64,000 bases of DNA from assembly GCF_018325905.1 (NCBI RefSeq), contig NZ_AP021901.1:682001-746000 (forward strand), in the 5' to 3' direction. Below the pieces are notes generated by a model that was not told the origin of the DNA, did not search any database, and saw only the letters and a program-made list of their open reading frames with translations. This DNA is from Pseudomonas sp. St316 (GTDB taxonomy: Bacteria; Pseudomonadota; Gammaproteobacteria; Pseudomonadales; Pseudomonadaceae). This document shows positions 8,497 to 17,237 of this stretch, one piece after another. The number at the start of each line of letters is the position of its first letter. Positions within the stretch are counted from its first letter, which is position 1. A program made the translations under genes and the position numbers.

Positions 8497-9957
8497 GTGA
8501 TAGAACGTGCTGGTGATGTGAGAGCCCAGGCTCGGCGAGTATTTACCGAGTATCCTGTCCGGGTTGCTTTTTGGGGAAGTCTGCTGCTTTCGCTGGTAGC
8601 GGTGCTGGGGACGGCAACCGTTGGGCGTGACGCTGCGCTGTACATCGACATTGCCCAACACATTACTCAGCAAGGAGCCAAGGTCGCCTGGCAATCATTC
8701 GACTGGCCCTGGTTTTCCTTTCTCCTTGCCGGGACACATATCGCCCTGCATATTCCATTGGAGCTGAGTGCCTATCTTTGGTGCGGGCTGTTCCTGGCAG
8801 GCACCTGCGCCCTGATGGTGGACTGCGTCCGGCGCCAGACGCCGCAAGCTGCCGGCTGGGCTTGCCTGGTGGTGTTGGCGATGCCGGCGGTCAACACTTT
8901 TCGAAACGATATCATTCGTGAATTCGGTTTCTGGTTTTTCTGCACTCTGACGCTCTGGTTGGCGCTGCGTTGGCAAGAGCGCGGTGGCTGGGTTCGCGCG
9001 AACACTATTCATCTGGCTATTGGCGCAGCCGTGCTGTTCCGTTTGGAAGCGATTTTGTTGCTTCCTGCGCTGGGTCTATGGCAGTTGCCCAATCTGTTTT
9101 CCTCCGCTCGGCGCCAGCGTTTTGTCCAGTTCAGTCTGGTGCCCGTGGTGGTTGGGGCCATTGGGCTGTCGATTTTCGATGTGTTTTCATCGCCCCGGCT
9201 GGCTGACTACCTGAGCATGATTGACGTCCGTACCATTTTTGCTGCGTTCAACCTGCTGAGTGACCAATTCGCCAACTCCCTGACCTATAAATACTCTCGG
9301 GACGATGCGGGACAGATCATTTTCTTTGGGATCCTGGCGACGCTGCTCATCACATTCGTCAAGCTGATGGGGCCTTTCGCTGCGCCTTTCGCGTTACGAC
9401 GCAACTGGGGGGTGCTGCGGGTGTACTGGCGCGATTATCGTCCATTCGCCTGGGCGGCGGCATTGTATGTATTGGTTCTGGTGGTGTTTTTCATGCGCCA
9501 GCAATTCATGAATTCACGGTACATGAGTTTTCTGAACCTGCTGAGCGTACCCTTCCTGGCTTTGGCGCTGGCAGCCTTCGTCGGACAGTTTCCACGCCTG
9601 GGCAAGGTCATCATAGTGCTGGGGTTGCTGGTGATGCTGTCCAACGTGATCTCCACCGGCGCTGGAAAAACCCATTTCGTGGAGGCCGGTCGCTGGATGG
9701 CGGCGAATACTGAGCCTGGTGCCCCGGCATACTTCGAAGACGGACGCATCAGCTACTACGCTGGCCGAGGGTACTCGTTGCAGGTGATGACCCGCGAGCA
9801 AGCGATGACTGAGCACGCCGGCGATTTTCGCTATTTTCTGATCGAGGCTCGTGAAAACGAGCCATGGCTGGTTGAGTGGCTAGCGCAACACAAGCAGAAA
9901 ATCATTGCTCGATTTGCCAATCGCAAGGGCGCTACGGTGCTGGTCGTTGGGCCCTGA
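8497..9957 (+). CDS. Polytopic membrane protein, GT-C glycosyltransferase-like
   Basis: About 486 residues. I chose GTG 8497 because AAGG at 8487-8490 lies 6 bases before it. GTG 8437 and ATG 8449 are open in the same frame but have no ribosome-binding site. The protein has about ten hydrophobic segments. An acidic loop after the first one (GRDAALYIDIAQHI) resembles the GT-C motif of ArnT and protein mannosyltransferases, which use polyprenyl-phosphate sugars in the periplasm. It could add a sugar to core or lipid A from a lipid carrier. It is not an obvious WaaL. The call rests on topology and the acidic loop only. Confidence 0.7.
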   Translation: MIERAGDVRAQARRVFTEYPVRVAFWGSLLLSLVAVLGTATVGRDAALYIDIAQHITQQGAKVAWQSFDWPWFSFLLAGTHIALHIPLELSAYLWCGLFLAGTCALMVDCVRRQTPQAAGWACLVVLAMPAVNTFRNDIIREFGFWFFCTLTLWLALRWQERGGWVRANTIHLAIGAAVLFRLEAILLLPALGLWQLPNLFSSARRQRFVQFSLVPVVVGAIGLSIFDVFSSPRLADYLSMIDVRTIFAAFNLLSDQFANSLTYKYSRDDAGQIIFFGILATLLITFVKLMGPFAAPFALRRNWGVLRVYWRDYRPFAWAAALYVLVLVVFFMRQQFMNSRYMSFLNLLSVPFLALALAAFVGQFPRLGKVIIVLGLLVMLSNVISTGAGKTHFVEAGRWMAANTEPGAPAYFEDGRISYYAGRGYSLQVMTREQAMTEHAGDFRYFLIEARENEPWLVEWLAQHKQKIIARFANRKGATVLVVGP

Positions 9958-9960
9958 ACC

Positions 9961-10614
9961 TCAAGCCAGCAACAGGCGCAAGGCATTGATCAATGATGTC
10001 CGTCGATTCGCTGGCAGGCCTTGGCTATAGCCTTCGATGAAGTCGGCCCCGGCGTCCCGTTCGAGCAGCCAATGGCGATCCTCCTTGTAGCGCAGCAGGT
10101 GGGCAAAATTGCGCAGCCGCTTAGTGTCGCTCAGTGCGCGGCGCTGGCAGCGCAGGTCGGCAATGTCGATGAGGCCCAGGGTGTTTTCAGGCGTCAATAC
10201 CACGTTGCCAAAATGCAATGAGCGGAAGTACACGCCTTTCTCGTGCAGTCGTGCGATAAAAGCTCCAAGTTCGAAACGCAAGGTATCGACCTCTTCTCCG
10301 ACTGTTTTCAGGTGGCGGATGGTCTGGCCTTCCAGCGGACTGTAATACACCGCATCGCGAGCGATGCTGGCTATCCGGTAGACACCGAGCACAGTGGGGC
10401 AGGGTATGTCGCGCTTGAGCAAGGCCTCGGTGTTGTGGGCAAAGCGACAGGCATAGGGCAGCAGCAGTGCCGAAGTGAATAGCCGTTTGCGTCTGAACAG
10501 TTTCAGGTAACGCCCGTCTTGCAGCAACAATACCTTGTCGCCGCTGCCGTCAGCCTCGAGCACTTTCGCACCTTCGCGAAGCGCGAGGTAGGAAGAGTGA
10601 TTGAGTGTTTGCAT
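9961..10614 (-). CDS. InaA-type LPS kinase-like protein
   Basis: A 217-residue protein on the opposite strand, convergent with the GT-C gene (3-base gap) and divergent from msbA. It fits the LPS kinase family: KVLLLQDGRYLKLFRRK supplies a nucleotide-binding Lys, and LHEKGVYFRSLHFGNVVL is the catalytic-loop region, followed by LIDIADLRC. The loop reads FRSLHFGN where HRDLHxxN would be canonical, so Ser replaces the catalytic Asp. P. aeruginosa has a kinase-like gene (PA4998) beside msbA in the same arrangement. The product may act on core sugars or be catalytically weak. Confidence 0.8.
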   Translation of the reverse strand: MQTLNHSSYLALREGAKVLEADGSGDKVLLLQDGRYLKLFRRKRLFTSALLLPYACRFAHNTEALLKRDIPCPTVLGVYRIASIARDAVYYSPLEGQTIRHLKTVGEEVDTLRFELGAFIARLHEKGVYFRSLHFGNVVLTPENTLGLIDIADLRCQRRALSDTKRLRNFAHLLRYKEDRHWLLERDAGADFIEGYSQGLPANRRTSLINALRLLLA

Positions 10615-10737
10615 TCGTCATCCCCCAAAAATTGACCCGCATCTTAACCGACTTGATCGGGATTGACCTGTCGCTGCCCTCATAAAAGGGGCGGTGGGGT
10701 GTGATAGCATTGCTTCTTTTTTAAAGTATGGATTCCC

Positions 10738-12558
10738 ATGAGCAGTCCTGACGTTCCCGCTCAGTCTACGCTGAAGATATATCTGCGCCTGCTGACCTAC
10801 GTGCGCCCCTACGCGGGGTTGTTTTTGTTGAGTATCCTGGGCTTCTTGATCTTCGCCTCGACCCAGCCGGTGCTGGCCTACATTCTCAAATATTTTGTCG
10901 ACGGGCTGGCCAATCCGGAGGCGAGCCTTTTCCCGAACAATCCGTACCTCAAGGACCTGCAACTGCTCCAAGCCGTGCCGATGATGATTGTGATCATTGC
11001 GTTATGGCAGGGCGTTGGGTCCTATCTGGGCAACTTCTTTCTCGCCAGGGTTTCCCTTGGACTGGTCCACGACCTGCGTGTGGCGCTGTTCAACAAGCTG
11101 CTGGAGTTGCCCAACCGTTACTTCGATAGTCATAACTCCGGACATCTGATTTCCCGCATCACTTTCAACGTCACCATGGTCACTGGCGCGGCTACCGATG
11201 CGATCAAAGTCGTCATCCGCGAGGGGCTGACCGTAGTGTTCCTGTTCGTTTCGCTGCTGTGGATGAACTGGCGGCTGACGCTGGTGATGCTGGCGATCCT
11301 GCCCTTGATTGGAATCATGGTGAACAGCACCAGCAAGAAATTCCGCAAGCAGAGCAAGAAGATCCAGGTGGCCATGGGGGACATCACTCACGTCGTGTCC
11401 GAGACTGTCCAGGGGTTTCGCGTCGTGCGCAGTTTCGGCGGCGAAGAGTACGAGAAGAACCGCTTCGAACGCGCCAGCCAGAGCAACACCGCCAAACAGT
11501 TGAAAATGACCAAGACCGGCGCGGTATATACCCCGATGTTACAACTGGTGACCTACGTGGGCATGGCCGTCGTCATGTTCCTGGTGCTTTTCCTTCGCGG
11601 TGATGCCTCGGCCGGCGACCTGGTCGCCTACATCACCATGGCCGGACTTTTACCCAAGCCGATCCGCCAGTTGTCGGAAGTCAGTTCCACCATCCAGAAG
11701 GGTGTGGCCGGCGCCGAAAGTATCTTCGAACAGCTGGATGAAACCCCAGAAGTCGATCAGGGCACCCTTTCCCTGGATCGTGTCAACGGCCGGTTGGAAG
11801 TCAGCAACCTGAGTTTCAAATACCCAGGCTCCGACAAACTGGTGCTCAATGACATCAGCTTTGTTGTCGAGGCCGGGCAGATGGTCGCGTTGGTGGGGCG
11901 TTCCGGTAGCGGCAAGTCGACCCTGGCCAATCTGGTGCCGCGTTTTTATCAGCATGAGCAGGGGCAGATCCTGCTTGACGACGTGCCGATCCAGGAATTG
12001 ACCTTGCGTAGCCTGCGGCGTCAGATTGCCCTGGTGAACCAGCAGGTCACGCTGTTCAACGACACGGTGGCGAACAACATCGCCTACGGTGATCTAGCGG
12101 GTGCGCCACTGGCCGATATTCAAGTGGCCGCAAAAGAGGCCTATGCCGATGAGTTTATCGTGACGATGCCCCAGGGCTACGAAACCCTGGTCGGCGAGAA
12201 TGGCGTGCTGCTCTCGGGCGGCCAGCGGCAGCGCCTTGCGATTGCGCGGGCGCTGCTCAAGGATGTTCCGATACTTATTCTCGACGAAGCCACCTCTGCG
12301 CTGGACACCGAGTCGGAGCGCCATATCCAGGCTTCCCTCGACAACGCCATGAACAACCGAACTACACTGGTGATTGCGCACCGCCTGACGACCATTGAAA
12401 AGGCCGATCTGATTCTGGTCATGGACCAAGGCAAGATCGTTGAGCGTGGTACCCATCCGCAATTGCTAGCGATGAACGGCTTCTATTCGCGCTTGCACGC
12501 CCGGAACTTCAAAGAGAGCGATGACGAAGCTGGCGCACACACGGTCGGAATATGCTGA
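10738..12558 (+). CDS. msbA: Lipid A-core flippase, ABC transporter MsbA
   Basis: A 606-residue half-transporter with six N-terminal transmembrane helices (about residues 20-320) and a C-terminal ATPase. Walker A is VGRSGSGKSTLANL, the signature is LSGGQRQRLAIARALL, and Walker B with catalytic Glu is ILILDEATSALD. MsbA flips core-lipid A across the inner membrane using ATP. The ATG at 10738 follows a 123-base divergent intergenic region shared with the kinase-like gene. Its last 7 bases overlap mig-14. Confidence 0.95.
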   Translation: MSSPDVPAQSTLKIYLRLLTYVRPYAGLFLLSILGFLIFASTQPVLAYILKYFVDGLANPEASLFPNNPYLKDLQLLQAVPMMIVIIALWQGVGSYLGNFFLARVSLGLVHDLRVALFNKLLELPNRYFDSHNSGHLISRITFNVTMVTGAATDAIKVVIREGLTVVFLFVSLLWMNWRLTLVMLAILPLIGIMVNSTSKKFRKQSKKIQVAMGDITHVVSETVQGFRVVRSFGGEEYEKNRFERASQSNTAKQLKMTKTGAVYTPMLQLVTYVGMAVVMFLVLFLRGDASAGDLVAYITMAGLLPKPIRQLSEVSSTIQKGVAGAESIFEQLDETPEVDQGTLSLDRVNGRLEVSNLSFKYPGSDKLVLNDISFVVEAGQMVALVGRSGSGKSTLANLVPRFYQHEQGQILLDDVPIQELTLRSLRRQIALVNQQVTLFNDTVANNIAYGDLAGAPLADIQVAAKEAYADEFIVTMPQGYETLVGENGVLLSGGQRQRLAIARALLKDVPILILDEATSALDTESERHIQASLDNAMNNRTTLVIAHRLTTIEKADLILVMDQGKIVERGTHPQLLAMNGFYSRLHARNFKESDDEAGAHTVGIC

Positions 12559-13448
12559 GGATGCTGCGCTGCTGGCGTGAGCGGGGCTGGACACCCATCG
12601 ACTCCACGGCATACGCCCAGGCTTGGCATCGTTTCGGCGGCAGCGTGGTAACACACCCCGACGTGGTCGAGCGCCTCGCCGGGCTTGCCGGGCTGCCGGT
12701 CCGCTACCTGGGCTGGGAGCGCGATAACCAACTGGTTGCAGCGATCCCCTGCTGGGGTAGGCATTTGGCCTTGTCCAAGGACGTGCTCAAGCGCGAGGGC
12801 AAGCGTGGCGTGTTCGACCTGGGCAATGCGGAGGTCATACTTCCCATCGCCGAGGGCGCTCAAGTCCCTGTGCGCCAGCGCATGCGCTATGTCTCCGAAC
12901 ACAATGCCGCGAATATCACCACCCTCAAGGCCCAGCCCGAGGGGCTGGCGCTGGCTCGTGAACCTGAGGATTACAGCAAGAAATTTCGCTACAACCAACG
13001 CCGTGAACAGCGTCTGCTGGAAGAGGCGGGCGGAAGTATCCGGCCGATGCTGGAGCTGAGCGCCAGTGAGCAGGCGACCATCTATGCCGACCTGTTCAAG
13101 CGCCGCTGGAATTTCGAGGTGCCGGGCAAGGCCCACCTGACGGAAGTCTTCAGCCTGTTGCGCGAATTCATGACCGGTTCGCTGATTTATCTGGGTGACG
13201 AGCCGGTAGCCGTGCAGATTCTGTATCGGGTCGAGGCGCCCAAGTGGGTTAGCCTGGAATACATCAATGGGGGCGTGGACCCGCAAAACCGCGAATTCAG
13301 TCCCGGTAGCGTGCTCAGCTTCGTCAATACCCACGCCGCATGGGAAGAGGCGCGAGCGTTGGGCAAGTCCCTGCGTTACTCCTTCGGCCGCGCCGATCGT
13401 GAATACAAGGATCGCTGGTGTCATCGGGCTCCGGTTTATCAGGTGTGA
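12552..13448 (+). CDS. mig-14: Mig-14 family protein (antimicrobial-peptide tolerance)
   Basis: A 298-residue protein resembling the Mig-14 / GNAT-fold family (FemAB-like acyl transfer fold). Members are linked to polymyxin and cathelicidin tolerance in Salmonella and P. aeruginosa. Recognisable segments are KFRYNQRREQRLLEEAGG, LFKRRWNFEVPGKAHL and EFSPGSVLSFVNTHAA. Translation is coupled to msbA by a 7-base overlap, and a PIG-L deacetylase follows, as at the mig-14/dnpA locus of P. aeruginosa. The biochemical reaction is not established; a peripheral inner-membrane location is reported for the family. Confidence 0.85.
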   Translation: MLRMLRCWRERGWTPIDSTAYAQAWHRFGGSVVTHPDVVERLAGLAGLPVRYLGWERDNQLVAAIPCWGRHLALSKDVLKREGKRGVFDLGNAEVILPIAEGAQVPVRQRMRYVSEHNAANITTLKAQPEGLALAREPEDYSKKFRYNQRREQRLLEEAGGSIRPMLELSASEQATIYADLFKRRWNFEVPGKAHLTEVFSLLREFMTGSLIYLGDEPVAVQILYRVEAPKWVSLEYINGGVDPQNREFSPGSVLSFVNTHAAWEEARALGKSLRYSFGRADREYKDRWCHRAPVYQV

Positions 13449-13464
13449 GCGAGGTCAGGCAGTC

Positions 13465-14883
13465 ATGAGTGGACGCAAGCAGCAGTTGCTTAAACGCCAC
13501 CGACAGCGCAAGCGGATGGTACTGCTCGGTGCATTGTCGACAGCGTTGCTGTTCGGTATTTTTGTCGCGTGGTGGCCATTGCCACTGTTTCTGATGATGG
13601 GCTGGGTCGCCCATGAGGCCTGGTTTTCCGATCATCTGTTCTATGCGCCAGGCGACGATTATCGCTATGACTTTCCGGCGGGCACGCCGCAAATTCCTGT
13701 GACGCTGACCGATGGTTTCCTGACGGTGTCGGGTGAGTTCGTGATGGGGCAGACCCTGATCTTGCAAGTTCGGGTCAAGAGCCACTGGTTGGGGCGTTTT
13801 CTTGATCCGCAGGTGTGGATCGGCGAAGACCGGCAGGATCTGGAGCGCGGGGTCGCGGGCGAGCGTTTTCTCAATCTGTCCGGGCAGGGCTCGACATTGT
13901 CCGAAGGAGTCCTGAAGGTACGAGGGCGCTTTTGCAGCCTGGCGTCGCAGGCGACTTTGCACGTTCTGAGCAATCCGGATTTCGGGCGGCAACCGTTGCT
14001 TATCATCGCGCCTCATGCAGACGATGCCGAACTCGCAGCTTTCGGTGTTTACAGTCGAGCGTCCGAGGTGGCTATCGTCACACTGACCCAGGGGGAAATA
14101 GAGGCCGAGAACTATCGTGCCATGGGGCTGGATTCCTCTCAGGCCGCCCGGCTCAAGGGCCGTTTACGCAGTTGGGACAGTCTGGCGGTCCCCCTGTGGG
14201 GCGGCGTGCCGCAACGGCAATGTACGCAGTTGGGTTATTACTGCCTGCAACTGCATGCAATGGCAGGGCAGCCCGAGCAAAGCTTCGGCTCCCTGGAGTC
14301 TGGCGAAAAGGACATCCGTAGCGTGCGTCGTTTCAATTCCTTGAGCTTGCCGGGTGACATTGATGGCGAGCCTACTTGGCGTAACCTGGTCGCTGACTTG
14401 ACGCGTCTGCTTGAGCATCATCAGCCCGAAGTCGTGCTGACGCCCCATCCTGAACTGGACCCCCACAGCGATCACGTCGCTAGTACTCGTGCGTTGATGG
14501 AGGCGATTGAGCTCAGTAGCTGGCGTCCGCGTACATTGCTGCTCTATGCGAATCATCTGCATGACAACGATCGTTGGCCCATGGGGCCCGCGGGTTATGG
14601 CACTGCCCTGCCACCCGCCATCGAGCCGTTACCGGCCGATGGGTTATGGAGCCCTTTACTGGATGAAGCCACTCGGATGGACAAGGCCATGGCCCTGGGC
14701 ATGCAGCACGATCTGCAAGGCCGTCCGCCATTCAAGAGGCGGCTGCGCCGAGTGATCCAGCGATTGTTGGCCGGGCGTTGCTGGCCTCGCACGGGGGAAG
14801 ATGAATTTTTCCGCAAGGCAGTACGTCGGCATGAGCTTTTTTGGGTGCGTTCGCTGGATGCCGCGCGGCCGGATGGCCATTGA
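13465..14883 (+). CDS. dnpA: PIG-L family de-N-acetylase (DnpA-like)
   Basis: A 472-residue product from ATG 13465, preceded by GAGG. A longer frame upstream overlaps mig-14 and is rejected. Near the N-terminus is one strong membrane segment (LLGALSTALLFGIFVAWWPL). The PIG-L metal-binding motif APHADDAELAAFG lies at about residue 180, with a second His/Asp cluster, HPELDPHSDH, at about 330. The family removes N-acetyl groups from amino sugars with a divalent metal. In P. aeruginosa DnpA (PA5002) lies in the LPS core cluster and affects fluoroquinolone tolerance. Deacetylation of a core or O-antigen amino sugar is inferred. Confidence 0.86.
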   Translation: MSGRKQQLLKRHRQRKRMVLLGALSTALLFGIFVAWWPLPLFLMMGWVAHEAWFSDHLFYAPGDDYRYDFPAGTPQIPVTLTDGFLTVSGEFVMGQTLILQVRVKSHWLGRFLDPQVWIGEDRQDLERGVAGERFLNLSGQGSTLSEGVLKVRGRFCSLASQATLHVLSNPDFGRQPLLIIAPHADDAELAAFGVYSRASEVAIVTLTQGEIEAENYRAMGLDSSQAARLKGRLRSWDSLAVPLWGGVPQRQCTQLGYYCLQLHAMAGQPEQSFGSLESGEKDIRSVRRFNSLSLPGDIDGEPTWRNLVADLTRLLEHHQPEVVLTPHPELDPHSDHVASTRALMEAIELSSWRPRTLLLYANHLHDNDRWPMGPAGYGTALPPAIEPLPADGLWSPLLDEATRMDKAMALGMQHDLQGRPPFKRRLRRVIQRLLAGRCWPRTGEDEFFRKAVRRHELFWVRSLDAARPDGH

Positions 14884-15012
14884 CCTCTTTGTCGGCGATC
14901 GGTGAAATGTCCTATTCTGTGGTCTACCCGGTGAGCCGGTCGGCACGCGTGAAGCGGCTGTGCGCGAACGGGTAAGCCATTACGGCGATTCGACCTCAGG
15001 GAGATGTTGAGC

Positions 15013-15621
15013 ATGGACAGTGCGTCAAAGATGTTATCGCAGCAGTCGTGCGTTCTATCCCATGCGCAGATTGTCGCGCCGCGGGCCCGGGCGACGATCA
15101 AGTCACAGCGACCGCAGTGCTTCTGGCTGACTGGGCTATCCGGGGCGGGTAAGTCGACGTTGGCCAATGCGCTTGAGGTGCGATTACACGAACAGGGTTT
15201 CCATACGAGTCTGCTCGACGGTGACAAGCTGCGCCAGGGGTTGTGTCGCGATTTGGGCATGGGGCCCGAGGCACGCAAAGAGAATGTCCGGCGTGTTGCC
15301 GAAGTGGCGAGGTTGATGGTCGACGCGGGCCTGATCGTGATTGTCGCTGTCATTTCCCCATTTCGAGTTGACCGGGAGGCTGCGCGGCAATTATTTGAGC
15401 CCGATACTTTTCTTGAAGTTTATGTGAGCACGCCTTTTGAAGTCTGTGCCCAACGTGACCCGAAGGGGCTTTATCGGGAGGCGCTCGCGGGGCGGCTCAA
15501 GGATTTCACCGGGCTCGACAGCCCGTACGAGGCGCCGCAGTCACCGGAGTGCGAGATAAACACTTGCGAGGTGGAGCTGGCGACCGCTTGCACCCGGCTC
15601 ATTGAGTTGTTGAAAAACTGA
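15013..15621 (+). CDS. cysC: Adenylyl-sulfate (APS) kinase
   Basis: A 202-residue P-loop kinase. The ATG at 15013 is preferred because GGGAG at 14999-15003 lies 9 bases upstream; ATG 15004 sits right against it. Walker A is FWLTGLSGAGKSTLANAL, and the APS kinase hallmarks LDGDKLRQGLCRDLG and RRVAEVARLM follow. The enzyme makes PAPS from APS and ATP in the cytoplasm. It stands alone in an LPS cluster without cysD, cysN or a visible sulfotransferase. PAPS for a sulfated surface glycan is therefore one possibility; ordinary sulfate assimilation is the other. It ends 88 bases before hldE. Confidence 0.9.
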   Translation: MDSASKMLSQQSCVLSHAQIVAPRARATIKSQRPQCFWLTGLSGAGKSTLANALEVRLHEQGFHTSLLDGDKLRQGLCRDLGMGPEARKENVRRVAEVARLMVDAGLIVIVAVISPFRVDREAARQLFEPDTFLEVYVSTPFEVCAQRDPKGLYREALAGRLKDFTGLDSPYEAPQSPECEINTCEVELATACTRLIELLKN

Positions 15622-15709
15622 GCGATGCACCCGTTTATTGTCAGGGACAAGCCTTTACCAAGCCTGTGCTAATATCCCCGCCCTGTTCATTTTGTATGTG
15701 GGATGCTCC

Positions 15710-17131
15710 ATGAAGTTGTCCATGCCGCGATTCGATCAAGCCCCTGTATTGGTGGTCGGCGATGTCATGCTCGACCGCTATTGGCATGGCGGTACCTCAC
15801 GGATTTCCCCTGAGGCGCCGGTACCGGTGGTCAAGGTCGAACACATCGAGGATCGCCCCGGTGGTGCCGCCAACGTTGCCCTGAACATCGCTGCCCTCGG
15901 CGCTCCGGCTTCGCTGGTGGGCGTGACCGGCGACGACGAGGCTGCCGACAGCCTGACCAATAGCCTCAAGGGCGCGGGCGTGCGGGCGATATTCCAGCGC
16001 ATCGCGCATCAGCCGACCATCGTCAAGCTGCGGGTCATGAGCCGTCACCAGCAACTGCTGCGCATCGACTTCGAAGAACCGTTCGCCACCGATCCACTGG
16101 CCCTCGGTGCCGAGGTCGACAACCTGCTCGAAGGCATCAAGGTCCTGGTGTTGTCGGACTACGGCAAAGGCGCGTTGAAAAACCACCAGGTGCTGATCCA
16201 GGCTGCGCGTGCCCGTGGGATTCCGGTCCTGGCCGATCCCAAGGGCAAGGATTTTTCCATCTACCGTGGGGCCAGCCTGATCACGCCGAACCTCAGCGAG
16301 TTCGAAACCATCGTCGGCGGTTGTGTCGATGAGCACGAACTGGTGAGCAAAGGCGCGCAATTGATGCAAGACCTCGACCTCGGTGCCTTGCTGGTGACCC
16401 GTGGCGAGCACGGCATGACCCTGCTGCGCCCCGATCATCCGGCGTTGCACCTGCCGGCCCGTGCCCGTGAAGTGTTCGACGTGACGGGTGCTGGCGACAC
16501 CGTGATTTCCACCCTGGCCGCGGCGATCGCCGCCGGCGAGGAACTGCCCCATGCGGTGGCCCTGGCGAACCTGGCGGCAGGCATTGTCGTCGGCAAGCTC
16601 GGTACCGCGGCTATCAGCGCCCCCGAGCTGCGTCGTGCCATCCAGCGCGAGGAAGGCTCCGAGCGGGGCGTGCTGGGCCTGGAGCAATTGCTGCTGGCCG
16701 TTGACGATGCCCGTGCCCACAACGAACGAATCGTCTTCACCAATGGATGCTTCGACATCCTGCACGCCGGCCACGTGACCTACCTCGAGCAGGCCAGGGC
16801 CCAAGGCGATCGCTTGATCGTCGCGGTCAACGACGATGCCTCCGTGAGCCGTCTCAAAGGGCCTGGTCGTCCGATCAACAGCGTCGACCGGCGCATGGCG
16901 GTTCTCGCCGGCCTGGGTGCGGTGGACTGGGTGATCAGCTTCAGCGAAGGCACGCCAGAAAACCTGCTGCGCCAGGTCAAGCCGGATGTGCTGGTCAAGG
17001 GCGGTGACTACGGGATTGATCAGGTCGTGGGTGCGGACATCGTCACGGCCTACGGCGGTACAGTGAAGGTGTTGGGGCTGGTGGAAAATAGTTCGACGAC
17101 GGCTATTGTCGAGAAGATTCGCAGCCGTTGA
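15710..17131 (+). CDS. hldE: Bifunctional D-beta-heptose-7-phosphate kinase / heptose-1-phosphate adenylyltransferase
   Basis: A 473-residue protein starting at ATG 15710 (MKLSMPRFDQAP). The in-frame extension upstream has no ribosome-binding site. Residues 1 to about 320 form a PfkB/ribokinase domain ending in FDVTGAGDTVISTLAAAI, with the catalytic Asp in the GAGD loop. Residues from about 340 form the nucleotidyltransferase domain with FTNGCFDILHAGHV (HxGH motif). HldE carries out two steps in ADP-L-glycero-D-manno-heptose synthesis, supplying the donor for WaaC and WaaF. An AT-rich TAATAT at 15670-15675 may be its -10 box. Confidence 0.96.
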   Translation: MKLSMPRFDQAPVLVVGDVMLDRYWHGGTSRISPEAPVPVVKVEHIEDRPGGAANVALNIAALGAPASLVGVTGDDEAADSLTNSLKGAGVRAIFQRIAHQPTIVKLRVMSRHQQLLRIDFEEPFATDPLALGAEVDNLLEGIKVLVLSDYGKGALKNHQVLIQAARARGIPVLADPKGKDFSIYRGASLITPNLSEFETIVGGCVDEHELVSKGAQLMQDLDLGALLVTRGEHGMTLLRPDHPALHLPARAREVFDVTGAGDTVISTLAAAIAAGEELPHAVALANLAAGIVVGKLGTAAISAPELRRAIQREEGSERGVLGLEQLLLAVDDARAHNERIVFTNGCFDILHAGHVTYLEQARAQGDRLIVAVNDDASVSRLKGPGRPINSVDRRMAVLAGLGAVDWVISFSEGTPENLLRQVKPDVLVKGGDYGIDQVVGADIVTAYGGTVKVLGLVENSSTTAIVEKIRSR

Positions 17132-17237
17132 AGGGATCATTTTGTATTCCGGGGAAGGCCTTGTATGACAAGCGCTGCCTTTGCGGCCTGAGCTTGATCA
17201 TGGGCCCAGCTTGTTTCGTTTCGTGGTTAATTAACTT

